From Legionellales bacterium (GTDB taxonomy: Bacteria; Pseudomonadota; Gammaproteobacteria; Eutrophobiales; Eutrophobiaceae): DNA of 21,131 bases. Made by a program: the position numbers and the translations under genes. Position 1 is the stretch's first letter, and each line of letters begins with the position of its first letter. Below the pieces are notes generated by a model. That model had not been told where the DNA came from, did not search any database, and saw only the letters and a list, made by a program, of their open reading frames with translations. This document shows positions 8,737 to 16,740 of this stretch, in pieces. The stretch is taken from positions 1 through 21,131 of the forward strand of contig PBJS01000008.1 in NCBI GenBank assembly GCA_002721165.1, given 5' to 3'.

Positions 8737-9023
8737 TAGATATCAGCTTCTTCTTTTTTAGTTGATCCTTTACTGATATCGCCATACTCAAAAAATTTCA
8801 ATATTGCTATCGTCGAAATGAAATTAATTAAAGCATAAACCAAAGCGATATCTAGAAAATCAGGACGTTTATTTAAAAAACCAAAAAGCGCTATGAATAA
8901 AACTGTAATTGTCCCGAAAATATTTACGGCAAGAATTTTATCATAGATAGTACTACCAATAATTGCCGAAACTAATGCCAGAAACATCGCAAATAATATA
9001 ATAAAAGTAGGTATTTCAAACAT
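8736..9023 (-). CDS. mnhF: MnhF/MrpF antiporter subunit
   Basis: This 95-residue protein has three helices. MrpF features are the second helix of the type DKILAVNIFGTITVLFIALFG and the conserved RPDFLDIALVYALINFISTIA region. The frame stays open back to 9041, but the ATG at 9021-9023 is preferred: it overlaps the mnhE stop as ATGTTTGA (8 bases), matches the coupling of the other genes, and removes a short charged extension unlike the family. MrpF has been tied to cation or bile-salt efflux in some species, but as part of the complex it is a core small subunit. The stop overlaps the mnhG start (TAATG). Confidence 0.9.
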   Translation of the reverse strand: MFEIPTFIILFAMFLALVSAIIGSTIYDKILAVNIFGTITVLFIALFGFLNKRPDFLDIALVYALINFISTIAILKFFEYGDISKGSTKKEEADI

Positions 9024-9519
9024 ACGGATTCGCCTCTGCACTTGTTATTTTTCTATCCATATCACCCGCTTTTAACCCGTTGGCACCCTTGTTAGAAAGA
9101 CTATGCACTTCAATATTTGATCCATCCAAATCAATGGAGATTGTCCCTGGAGTTAGGGTAATTGAATTTGCATAAATAACTTTTGCCAAATTACTAACCT
9201 GCGATGCTTTTACCATTATTAATTGAGGGTTTATAGGTAATTTAGGATTAAGTATTCGCTTACATACATCAATGTTTGATTTTAAAACTTGAACCACTAA
9301 CCAAAACCAATACGGAATGAATTTTATAAAATAGAGCTGTAATATCGGCTGATCAAATATGATCAGATTCATGCGTGAACTTATAATGGCAACAATCAAT
9401 ACCGATAAAAATCCAAGAAATAATTGTAATGAGGTATAATGACCAGATAACATTACCCACAAAACTGCTAGACTTATTATTAGACTTATCTTGTGAAAGA
9501 ATATATCGTATTTTGACAT
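9016..9519 (-). CDS. mnhE: MnhE/MrpE antiporter subunit
   Basis: This 167-residue protein begins the Mrp-like set. Two or three hydrophobic segments fill residues about 8-90, with the pair WFWLVVQVLKSN as the family's conserved helix end. A soluble C-terminal domain carries the hallmark YANSITLTPGTISIDLDG. MrpE is a membrane subunit that supports activity and assembly of the multi-subunit Na+/H+ antiporter. A strong ribosome site AGGAG lies five bases before the ATG, and a promoter-like sequence lies upstream, so this is the transcript start of the E-F-G-DUF4040-B set. The C-terminus overlaps mnhF by eight bases. Confidence 0.92.
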   Translation of the reverse strand: MSKYDIFFHKISLIISLAVLWVMLSGHYTSLQLFLGFLSVLIVAIISSRMNLIIFDQPILQLYFIKFIPYWFWLVVQVLKSNIDVCKRILNPKLPINPQLIMVKASQVSNLAKVIYANSITLTPGTISIDLDGSNIEVHSLSNKGANGLKAGDMDRKITSAEANPYV

Positions 9520-9524
9520 TACGT

Positions 9525-9529
9525 CTCCT
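9525..9529 (-). promoter_or_regulatory. Shine-Dalgarno of mnhE
   Basis: AGGAG on the minus strand with a five-base spacer to the ATG at 9519. It is one of the best ribosome sites in the window and fixes the mnhE start. Confidence 0.75.
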
Positions 9530-9555
9530 AATAAAGAGCTCTTAGTTTATACCTT

Positions 9556-9584
9556 ATTATCCGCATACCTTTTTATAGAATCAA
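9556..9584 (-). promoter_or_regulatory. Sigma-70-type promoter for the Mrp-like operon
   Basis: Reading the minus strand, TTGATT (9584-9579, 4 of 6 to TTGACA) is followed by a 17-base spacer and GATAAT (9561-9556, 5 of 6 to TATAAT). It lies about 37 bases before the mnhE ATG in the 76-base divergent gap shared with nudJ. Inferred from consensus only. A matching promoter for nudJ is not convincing. Confidence 0.5.
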
Positions 9585-9595
9585 GAGATTTAAAA

Positions 9596-10054
9596 ATGCA
9601 ATGGAAACCAAATACAACTGTAGCTGCTATAATTGAAAAAAATAATCGATTTCTGTTTGTTGAAGAAGAAATTGAGGGAAAATTAGTATTTAATCAGCCA
9701 GCAGGTCATTTAGAAAAAGGTGAGACAATTATTGAGGCAGTAAAACGTGAAGTCCTTGAAGAAACAGCGTTTGACTTTACCCCAAAATCTCTTATTGGTG
9801 TCTATCTTTATACAAACCCAAAAAATGAAGATATTACATATTTACGATTTTGCTTCTATGGTATTTGCACGAAAGAACAAAATCAAAGGAAATTAGATAA
9901 AGGCATTGTACAAACAATCTGGATGAGTAAAGAAGAAATTGAACGGAAAGGAAGAATGCGCAGTCCGATGGTACTAAATTGTATTGATGATTATTTAACA
10001 GGAAATAGTTATCCACTAACATTATTAAATGATTTTCAACATGACAGAAAATAA
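9596..10054 (+). CDS. nudJ: NudJ-like Nudix phosphatase
   Basis: This 152-residue protein has an N-terminal TTVAAIIEKNNRFLFVEE strand set, the NudJ-type FNQPAGHLE lead-in, and a Nudix box from G37 to F59: G37-x5-E43, then R51-E52, E55-E56. The usual Gly of the box (REUxEExGU) is A58 here; the metal-binding glutamates are all present. NudJ in enterobacteria hydrolyses nucleoside tri- and diphosphates and thiamin pyrimidine (HMP) pyrophosphate. It sits immediately before mnmA, as in many gamma- and betaproteobacteria, and the two genes overlap by 14 bases if mnmA starts at 10041. It opens divergently from the Mrp-like set. No clear ribosome site is present (GAG at about 9584-9586). Confidence 0.87.
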   Translation: MQWKPNTTVAAIIEKNNRFLFVEEEIEGKLVFNQPAGHLEKGETIIEAVKREVLEETAFDFTPKSLIGVYLYTNPKNEDITYLRFCFYGICTKEQNQRKLDKGIVQTIWMSKEEIERKGRMRSPMVLNCIDDYLTGNSYPLTLLNDFQHDRK

Positions 10055-11138
10055 TAATAAAAATAAGATTATCGTAGGTATATCAGGTGGTGTTGATTCT
10101 TCTGTTGCGGCAATGCTACTCAAAGAAAAAGGTTATGATGTTGAAGCTTTATTTATGAAAAACTGGAATGATCAAACCGAAGATGGGAAGTGTTTATGGG
10201 AGGATGATGTTGAGGATGCAATGCAGGTATGCGATAAACTTGATATTCCGCTTAATACGGTTGACCTTTCAAAAGATTATTGGGAAAAAGTATTTAAGAA
10301 TTTTTTGACTGAGTATAAGAATGGTCGTACACCAAACCCTGATATCTTATGTAATAAAGAAATAAAATTTAAAGCATTCTTAAAACATGCTGAGAATTTA
10401 GGAGCAAAAAAAATTGCAACTGGTCATTATGCGCGTATAAACTCAATGGAAAATTCTACTCAGTTATTAAAATCGGTCGATAATAATAAAGATCAAAGCT
10501 ATTTCTTGTGTTGTTTAAATCAAAGTCAGTTACATAAAACTTTATTTCCAATTGGAAATTTATACAAAAATGATGTTAGAAAGTTAGCTAAGGATGGTGA
10601 TCTTGTCACGCATAACAAAAAAGATAGTACTGGAATATGTTTTATTGGAGAACAACCCTTTAGAAATTTCTTGAGTAATTTTATACAACCACAACGTGGT
10701 CTAATTAAGACAGTCGATGGAAAAACTATCGGGGAGCATGACGGTATTTTCTTTTATACGCTTGGTCAACGTCAAGGATTAGGAATTGGTGGGGTAAAAA
10801 ATGCAACAGATGCTCCTTGGTATGTAGTAAAAAAAGAAATCGATAATAATGAATTAATTGTTGCTCAAGATCATGATCATCCTCTCTTGCATAATAAAAA
10901 TTTAACCGTGCTTAATATAAATTGGATACTTGAGGAAATCCCTGAACTACCATTTAAATGCACAGCAAAATGTCGCTATCGACAATCTGACCAAAATTGC
11001 ACCATAGAAATAGATAAAAATAATCAATTTATTGTTAATTTCGAATCCTCACAAAGAGCAATTACACCCGGCCAATTCATTGTTTTTTATGAAAAAAATA
11101 TATGTTTAGGTGGTGGTATTATCAATTCTGTCTATTAA
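10041..11138 (+). CDS. mnmA: MnmA, tRNA-specific 2-thiouridylase
   Basis: The protein is 365 residues from ATG 10041. It has the PP-loop SGGVDSS near the N-terminus, FMKNWND, then PNPDILCNKEIKFKAF with catalytic Cys104, TGHYARI, the DNNKDQSYFL segment, and KKDSTGICFIGE with the second catalytic Cys200. The C-terminal beta domain includes TLGQRQGLGIGG and ends LGGGII. MnmA activates U34 of Lys, Glu and Gln tRNAs with ATP and inserts sulfur relayed by Tus proteins to form s2U. The frame opens at 10029, but ATG 10041 matches the family start and keeps a 14-base overlap with nudJ. The gene that often follows in gammaproteobacteria (hflD, then purB) is not here; acnB follows instead. Confidence 0.95.
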   Translation: MTENNNKNKIIVGISGGVDSSVAAMLLKEKGYDVEALFMKNWNDQTEDGKCLWEDDVEDAMQVCDKLDIPLNTVDLSKDYWEKVFKNFLTEYKNGRTPNPDILCNKEIKFKAFLKHAENLGAKKIATGHYARINSMENSTQLLKSVDNNKDQSYFLCCLNQSQLHKTLFPIGNLYKNDVRKLAKDGDLVTHNKKDSTGICFIGEQPFRNFLSNFIQPQRGLIKTVDGKTIGEHDGIFFYTLGQRQGLGIGGVKNATDAPWYVVKKEIDNNELIVAQDHDHPLLHNKNLTVLNINWILEEIPELPFKCTAKCRYRQSDQNCTIEIDKNNQFIVNFESSQRAITPGQFIVFYEKNICLGGGIINSVY

Positions 11139-11155
11139 AAACTGATAAAATTGGA

Positions 11156-11185
11156 CTGAAATTGGTCTTAGATCTGAATTATAAT
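11156..11185 (+). promoter_or_regulatory. Promoter upstream of acnB
   Basis: A perfect TATAAT at 11180-11185 is preceded, with an 18-base spacer, by CTGAAA at 11156-11161 (4 of 6 to TTGACA). The predicted start lies near 11191-11193, giving a leader of about 60 bases before the TTG codon. Inferred from consensus. The -10 is strong and the -35 only moderate, which would leave room for an activator. Confidence 0.5.
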
Positions 11186-11240
11186 GGGGGATTGTCAAAA
11201 AAGGGTTGCCGAAAGAAGTGTCCGCCACCAAAAAATTCTA

Positions 11241-11246
11241 AAGGAG
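11241..11246 (+). promoter_or_regulatory. Shine-Dalgarno that fixes the TTG start of acnB
   Basis: AAGGAG ends seven bases before the TTG at 11254. There is no ATG or GTG in the right place, so this site decides the start. Confidence 0.8.
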
Positions 11247-11253
11247 AAACATT

Positions 11254-13872
11254 TTGCTTGATGAGTATCGTCAACATGTTGAAGAGCGAGCTAGTCAGGG
11301 AATCGCCCCTGAACCACTAAATCCAGAGCAAACAGCTGCGCTTATTGAATTACTAAAGAAACCTCCGACGAACGAAGAAGATTTTATTTTAGATCTGATC
11401 ACTAATCGTATTCCTGCAGGTGTTGATCAAGCAGCTTATATAAAAGCTGGTTTTTTAGCCGCAATCACAAAAGGTGAGGCCCAATCACCTCTAATTGACA
11501 AAATTAAAGCTACAGAATTACTAGGAACCATGCTTGGTGGCTATAACATAACCCCCTTAATAGCATGTTTAGATGATGATAATTTAGCTGAAGTTGCTGT
11601 GGGAGCAATCTCAAAAACATTGCTAATGTTTGATGCTTTTTATGATGTCAAAGATAAAGCTGATACTGGTAATAAATTTGCAAAAATTATCTTGCAATCA
11701 TGGGCTAATGGCGAATGGTTTACATCGAGACCGAAGTTACACAAAAAAATTACTGTAACTGTTTTTAAAGTCACAGGTGAAACTAATACAGATGATTTAT
11801 CACCAGCTCCGGATGCGTGGTCACGACCTGACATACCATTACATGCACAAGCCATGTTAAAAATTGAAAGAGATGGAATTAAACCAGACGTGCCAGGTGA
11901 AATTGGACCAATAGAGCAAATTAAGATGCTCAAAGAAAAAGGGTATCCGCTTGCCTATGTTGGAGATGTCGTTGGTACGGGTTCCTCCCGTAAGTCAGCA
12001 ACTAACTCTGTACTTTGGCATATGGGTAAAGATATTCCTTTTATACCAAATAAACGGGATGGTGGGTTTTGTTTGGGTGGAAAAATTGCTCCTATTTTCT
12101 TCAACACAATGGAAGATGCTGGTGCGCTTCCAATTGAATGTGATGTAAGCAAAATAAATATGGGAGATACGATTGATATTTACCCTTACGAAGGATTAAT
12201 AAAAAATTCAGAAACAAATAAAACTCTTTGTAGTTTTTCTTTAAAAACTGAAATAATTCTAGATGAAGTACAGGCAGGTGGACGTATTCCTCTGATCATT
12301 GGTCGTGGTTTAACTGGGCGTGCACGTGAAGAATTAGGATTAGAACCAAGTGAGCTATTTCGTAAACCTGTACCTGTTAACGACACAGACGAAGGCTACA
12401 CACTGGCACAAAAAATCGTAGGTAGGGCTTGTGATGTTGACGGTATTCGCCCAGGGGCATATTGCGAACCAAAAATGACGACTGTTGGCTCACAAGACAC
12501 TACTGGCCCAATGACACGTGATGAATTGAAAGATTTAGCTTGTCTCGGTTTTTCAAGTGATCTAGTTCTGCAATCATTTTGTCACACTGCAGCCTATCCT
12601 AAACCTATAGATATAAACACACACCATACATTGCCTGATTTTATTCAAACACGTGGCGGTGTTGCACTAAGACCTGGCGATGGAATTATACATTCATGGT
12701 TAAACAGAATGCTCTTACCCGATACAGTTGGAACAGGTGGGGACTCGCATACCCGATTTCCAATTGGCATCTCATTCCCTGCTGGTTCAGGTTTAGTTGC
12801 TTTTGCTGCAGCAACCGGTGTTATGCCACTGGATATGCCAGAATCAGTACTAATACGTTTTAAAGGTGAAATGCAACCTGGGATTACTTTACGAGATCTT
12901 GTTAATGCAATTCCATATGCAGCAATACAAACTGGCGACCTTACCGTTGAAAAAGAAGGGAAGAAAAATATTTTTTCTGGTCGTATCCTAGAAATTGAAG
13001 GCCTCCCAAATCTTAAATGTGAGCAAGCTTTCGAATTATCGGATGCAAGTGCTGAACGTTCAGCTGGTGGTTGCACTATTAGGCTAAGTAAAGAACCAAT
13101 CATAGAATATCTTCAATCTAATATAACTTTGTTGCGCTGGATGATAGATGAAGGATATGGTGATCTTAGGACTATAGAACGACGTGCTAGAGCAATGGAA
13201 AAATGGCTTGAAGACCCAGTACTATTAGAACCAGATTCCAACGCTAAATACAAAAAAATATTTGAAATCGATTTAAAAGATATAAAGGAACCACTGTTAG
13301 CTTGTCCAAATGATCCAGATGATGTTAAGCCTTTATCTGAAGTCTCAGGAACAAAAATTGATGAAGTATTTATAGGATCTTGTATGACAAATATTGGTCA
13401 TTTTAGAGCTGCAGGAAAAATGTTGAAAAAAACTTCAGATACAATGCCAACGACTTTATGGATCTCGCCACCTACAAAAATGGATCAGCATCAACTAACT
13501 GAAGAGGGATATTATGATATATTCAAAAAAGTCGGCGCAAGAACGGAAATGCCAGGCTGCTCTCTTTGTATGGGAAATCAAGCTCGTGTAGAAGCTAAAT
13601 CGACAGTCGTTTCAACTTCTACTCGTAATTTTCCAAATCGTCTCGGCGATGGTGCAAATGTTTTTCTCGCATCTGCTGAAATTGCTGCTGTTTCTTCAAT
13701 ACTAGGGCGGATTCCCACAATGGATGAGTATATGCAATTTGCAACTGATCTTGATCCTCTAGCAAAAGATATTTATCGATACCTAAACTTTGATGAAATT
13801 AAATCTTTTCAAAAAAGTGCCTTAAAAGCCAAATCAAAAATAGAAGAGATTCCTGTCTCTGTAGTAAACTAA
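11254..13872 (+). CDS. acnB: AcnB, bifunctional aconitate hydratase 2 / 2-methylisocitrate dehydratase
   Basis: This 872-residue protein starts at TTG 11254, directly after a strong AAGGAG. It is collinear with Escherichia coli AcnB: N-terminal HEAT-like domain (about 1-160, ending LLMFDAFYDV), then the swivel domain (VTVFKVTGETNTDDLSPAPD, GDVVGTGSSRKSATNS), then the catalytic core with GSQDTTGPMTRDELKDL, NTHHTLPDF and GTGGDSHTRFPIG. The 4Fe-4S cysteines fall at C710, C769 and C772, the same numbers as in E. coli, which supports the TTG start. It converts citrate to isocitrate in the TCA cycle and often hydrates 2-methyl-cis-aconitate. The apo-form of AcnB binds mRNA in E. coli. fumC follows three bases downstream, so both are probably co-transcribed from the promoter-like sequence at 11156-11185. 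Confidence 0.97.
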   Translation: MLDEYRQHVEERASQGIAPEPLNPEQTAALIELLKKPPTNEEDFILDLITNRIPAGVDQAAYIKAGFLAAITKGEAQSPLIDKIKATELLGTMLGGYNITPLIACLDDDNLAEVAVGAISKTLLMFDAFYDVKDKADTGNKFAKIILQSWANGEWFTSRPKLHKKITVTVFKVTGETNTDDLSPAPDAWSRPDIPLHAQAMLKIERDGIKPDVPGEIGPIEQIKMLKEKGYPLAYVGDVVGTGSSRKSATNSVLWHMGKDIPFIPNKRDGGFCLGGKIAPIFFNTMEDAGALPIECDVSKINMGDTIDIYPYEGLIKNSETNKTLCSFSLKTEIILDEVQAGGRIPLIIGRGLTGRAREELGLEPSELFRKPVPVNDTDEGYTLAQKIVGRACDVDGIRPGAYCEPKMTTVGSQDTTGPMTRDELKDLACLGFSSDLVLQSFCHTAAYPKPIDINTHHTLPDFIQTRGGVALRPGDGIIHSWLNRMLLPDTVGTGGDSHTRFPIGISFPAGSGLVAFAAATGVMPLDMPESVLIRFKGEMQPGITLRDLVNAIPYAAIQTGDLTVEKEGKKNIFSGRILEIEGLPNLKCEQAFELSDASAERSAGGCTIRLSKEPIIEYLQSNITLLRWMIDEGYGDLRTIERRARAMEKWLEDPVLLEPDSNAKYKKIFEIDLKDIKEPLLACPNDPDDVKPLSEVSGTKIDEVFIGSCMTNIGHFRAAGKMLKKTSDTMPTTLWISPPTKMDQHQLTEEGYYDIFKKVGARTEMPGCSLCMGNQARVEAKSTVVSTSTRNFPNRLGDGANVFLASAEIAAVSSILGRIPTMDEYMQFATDLDPLAKDIYRYLNFDEIKSFQKSALKAKSKIEEIPVSVVN

Positions 13873-13875
13873 ATT

Positions 13876-15267
13876 ATGGAAAAAACACGCACGGAGTCAG
13901 ATAGTTTTGGATCTCTAGAAGTTCCATCAGAAAAATACTGGGGAGCTCAGACTCAAAGGTCTTTAGAAAATTTTAAAATTGGTGGAGAGACAATGCCATT
14001 TTCTCTCATCCGTGCGCTCGGTATTGTCAAATTAGCTGCAGCAAAAGCTAATATGAAATTGGGAAATCTCGATCAAGAAGTTGGTAATGCTATTATTAAA
14101 GCCTCACAAGAAGTTGCTGAAGGAAAATGGAATGATCACTTCCCTCTGGTTGTATGGCAGACTGGTTCGGGAACACAGAGTAATATGAATGCGAATGAGG
14201 TCATCGCAAACCGTGCAATTGAAATTCTTGGCGGGAAAATTGGTAGTAAGTCTCCGGTTCACCCAAACGATCATTGTAACCGCAGCCAATCCTCAAATGA
14301 TACTTTCCCAACTGCCATGCATATCGCAGCGGTAGAAGAAATATCATCGAAGCTTTTACCGGCGCTTAACCACCTTCAAGAATGTATTAAGAAAAAAGCT
14401 GATGCATGGCAAGATATTGTAAAAATTGGTCGAACGCATTTACAAGATGCGACACCTCTTACACTTGGACAAGAATTCTCGGGTTACACAACACAGATAA
14501 GTTATGGAATAGATCGCGTTAAGCAATCACTTCCCAGACTGCTTGCATTAGCTCAGGGAGGCACAGCTGTGGGTACCGGGCTTAATGCAAAACCCAAGTT
14601 CGCTGAGGTATTTGCTAAAGAAGTCAAAACATATACAGGATTACCATTCGTAACTGCAGAAAATAAGTTCGAAGCACTTGCAGCGCATGACGCATTCGTT
14701 GAGATGTCTGGTATGCTTAATACAATTGCTGCAGGACTATATAAAATAGCTAATGATATCCGCCTATTAGGATCGGGGCCTCGTTCGGGGCTAGGTGAAC
14801 TAAGTTTACCTGAAAACGAACCAGGTTCATCGATTATGCCCGGCAAGGTTAATCCAACCCAGTGTGAAGCAATGACTATGGTCTGTGCCCAAGTCATCGG
14901 TAACCATACAACCGTTAGCTTTGCTGGTAGTCAGGGACATATGGAGTTGAATGTATTCAAACCGGTACTTGCTTATAATCTAATTCAATCCATACGACTA
15001 CTCACTGATGCTTGTATTAGTTTTGCTGATAATTGTATTCAGGGTATAGAACCAAATCGTGAAAACATAACAACACTTATGGAACGATCATTAATGCTTG
15101 TGACAGCTTTAGCACCTAAAATAGGGTATGACAATGCAACAATAGTCGCCAAAACTGCACATAAAAAAGGAACAACTCTCAAAGAAGAGGCAGTCGCTCT
15201 AGGTTTTGTCACCGAAACAGAGTTTGATGAGATTGTCCGCCCCGAGCAGATGATTAAACCGAAGTAA
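13876..15267 (+). CDS. fumC: FumC, class II fumarate hydratase
   Basis: This 463-residue enzyme is close to E. coli FumC (467). The three conserved superfamily regions are present: GSGTQSNMNANEV, RTHLQDATPLTLGQE with catalytic H188, and the signature loop GSSIMPGKVNPTQCEAM with catalytic S318. The N-terminus carries the class II start (RTESDSFGSLEVP, then YWGAQTQRSLENF). It hydrates fumarate to L-malate without an Fe-S cluster, so it is oxygen-stable, unlike its iron-sulfur partner AcnB next door. ATG 13876 follows the acnB stop by three bases with no Shine-Dalgarno of its own, implying translation coupling. No rho-independent terminator is visible between its stop and the convergent thiL, 53 bases away. 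Confidence 0.97.
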   Translation: MEKTRTESDSFGSLEVPSEKYWGAQTQRSLENFKIGGETMPFSLIRALGIVKLAAAKANMKLGNLDQEVGNAIIKASQEVAEGKWNDHFPLVVWQTGSGTQSNMNANEVIANRAIEILGGKIGSKSPVHPNDHCNRSQSSNDTFPTAMHIAAVEEISSKLLPALNHLQECIKKKADAWQDIVKIGRTHLQDATPLTLGQEFSGYTTQISYGIDRVKQSLPRLLALAQGGTAVGTGLNAKPKFAEVFAKEVKTYTGLPFVTAENKFEALAAHDAFVEMSGMLNTIAAGLYKIANDIRLLGSGPRSGLGELSLPENEPGSSIMPGKVNPTQCEAMTMVCAQVIGNHTTVSFAGSQGHMELNVFKPVLAYNLIQSIRLLTDACISFADNCIQGIEPNRENITTLMERSLMLVTALAPKIGYDNATIVAKTAHKKGTTLKEEAVALGFVTETEFDEIVRPEQMIKPK

Positions 15268-15320
15268 GTGTCCCATAAAAACGTCTAATAAAAATGATAT
15301 TTGTATGTTTAAAAAAGTGA

Positions 15321-16277
15321 TTAAAAATGTTGATAGCCTGTTGATTTAAGTTCGTATATTTTTTCATTATTATCAAGTAAATTTAGTTCGCAACTCGTTT
15401 CACTAATCCTGCCAATCTGAAAAATTTTGACTGTAGTAATCATTTTTTCTAAATCAGATTGAGATATAGATGAAGGAATTGTAAAACATAATTCATAATC
15501 ATCGCCTCCCGCAAGAGCAAGTTCAATAGCCAGATCTTTATTCAATTTTTTTAAAGTCTCTGTATAAGGAATATCTGATAATTTTATTTCTGCCCCCACT
15601 TTACTGGCTTTCAATATATGACTAAGATCTAAAAATAAACCATCAGATATATCAATACAGCTAGTCGCAATATCCCTTATTTCTAATCCTGTCTTAATTC
15701 TTGGTTCTGGTTGATATAATCTTTTAAACTCCTTATCCGTTGGTTTTAAATTTTTACTAGAATTTTTTAAATATCTCAAAGTATATGCAGCAGCACCAAG
15801 TTCTCCTGTTACATAAATTAAATCTCCCGGTCTGGCTCCGCTACGACATAAAAATTTACCATCTGGTACGACACCATGCATTTGTATTGTTATTGACAAT
15901 GGTCCTTTTGTTAAATCACCGCCAATAAGTGATAAGGAATATTGGGTAAGTAAATTATTGAATTCATTTGAAAATTCTTCTAACCAATCATGATTATAAT
16001 TGGGAAGCGTTAAAGATAATGTTGACCAGCGAGGTATGGCGCCCATTGCTGCCATGTCACTAAGATTAACTAAAAGTGATTTTCTGGCAATATCTTCAGG
16101 GGAAGCATCTCGTGAAAAATGTACTTCCTCTACTAAAGTATCCATTGATACTGCTAATTTTTCTTTTTTATCGATACTTATGATGGCAGCATCATCGCCA
16201 ATCCCTAAAATTGGATCATAATGATTATTTAGCTGCTTAGATTTGAAGTAGTACTCTATTATTTCAAATTCGTTCAA
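15321..16277 (-). CDS. thiL: ThiL, thiamine-monophosphate kinase
   Basis: This 318-residue protein belongs to the PurM/ThiL/HypE ATP-binding family. It begins with FEIIEYYF, then the Mg-ATP-binding LGIGDDAAI (D28, D29), SMDTLVEEVHF, and RKSLLVNLSDMAAMGA. The second half has LIGGDLTKGP, GELGAAA and CIDISDGLFLDL, ending with the family's GYQHF tail. It phosphorylates thiamine monophosphate to the active cofactor thiamine diphosphate in the cytosol. The only usable start is TTG at 16275-16277; an in-frame TAG lies 12 bases upstream (16287-16289), leaving no ATG or GTG. It is the last gene of the nrdR-rib-nusB block, 5 bases after nusB. pgpA, often next, is not present; fumC converges instead. 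Confidence 0.95.
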   Translation of the reverse strand: MNEFEIIEYYFKSKQLNNHYDPILGIGDDAAIISIDKKEKLAVSMDTLVEEVHFSRDASPEDIARKSLLVNLSDMAAMGAIPRWSTLSLTLPNYNHDWLEEFSNEFNNLLTQYSLSLIGGDLTKGPLSITIQMHGVVPDGKFLCRSGARPGDLIYVTGELGAAAYTLRYLKNSSKNLKPTDKEFKRLYQPEPRIKTGLEIRDIATSCIDISDGLFLDLSHILKASKVGAEIKLSDIPYTETLKKLNKDLAIELALAGGDDYELCFTIPSSISQSDLEKMITTVKIFQIGRISETSCELNLLDNNEKIYELKSTGYQHF

Positions 16278-16282
16278 AATTT

Positions 16283-16738
16283 TTAACTAACATCTTTTAT
16301 TTCATTGTAACGAAGATCTTTGGCAACTTTATCAAGTACACCATTAATATATTTGTACGAATCTTCGGCACCAAACATTTTTGCAAGTTCAACAGACTCA
16401 TTAACTACAGATTTCCATGGAATGTCGCTATGATGTTCTAATTCATAACAACCAATATGTAAAATTGCACGCTCAATGGTATCAAGCTCATCAACTGGCC
16501 TATCTAATAAATCTGCAATTCTTGAATCAAGTTCCCTATGATGCGTAATTGTTCCTCTTAACAATAATTTAAAATACTCAACATCTGTTTTTGCAAGTTT
16601 ATACTCATCATGCTCAAACTCATAAATAACTTCATCCGGGCTTTTATTTGTAATAAACCATTGATATAAAGCTTGAACTGTATTTCTTCTTGCTTTTATA
16701 CGCCCACGTATATTGGTTTTTTTATTTTCTAAAGCCAT
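16283..16738 (-). CDS. nusB: NusB, transcription antitermination factor
   Basis: This 151-residue protein is all-helical. It has the family start RIKARRNTVQALYQW, which supplies the basic N-terminal RNA-binding region. The second half carries LDTIERAILHIGCYEL and SVVNESVELAKMFGAEDSYKYINGVLDKVAKDLR. NusB pairs with NusE (ribosomal protein S10), binds boxA RNA, and helps RNA polymerase read through in rRNA operons. It starts two bases after the ribH stop and lies in the usual ribH-nusB-thiL order, so it is co-transcribed with riboflavin genes although its function is unrelated. Confidence 0.96.
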   Translation of the reverse strand: MALENKKTNIRGRIKARRNTVQALYQWFITNKSPDEVIYEFEHDEYKLAKTDVEYFKLLLRGTITHHRELDSRIADLLDRPVDELDTIERAILHIGCYELEHHSDIPWKSVVNESVELAKMFGAEDSYKYINGVLDKVAKDLRYNEIKDVS

Positions 16739-16740
16739 AG

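Noticed and set aside
9022..9041. Longer mnhF start at 9041
   Set aside because: The added residues are charged and unlike the family; the ATG at 9023 overlaps the mnhE stop in the usual coupling pattern.
11102..11320. 72-residue open frame over the mnmA end and acnB start
   Set aside because: It overlaps the ends of two well-supported genes in another frame, has no family resemblance, and the TTG start and ribosome site of acnB explain this stretch.
12645..13103. 152-residue minus-strand open frame inside acnB
   Set aside because: It is the mirror of a conserved acnB catalytic region; the protein has low complexity with no motif, start signal or partner.
14553..14897. 114-residue minus-strand open frame inside fumC
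   Set aside because: It covers the conserved fumC signature loop in reverse and has no independent support.
15268..15320. Possible bidirectional terminator between fumC and thiL
   Set aside because: A-rich runs are present, but I find no GC-containing inverted repeat next to them.
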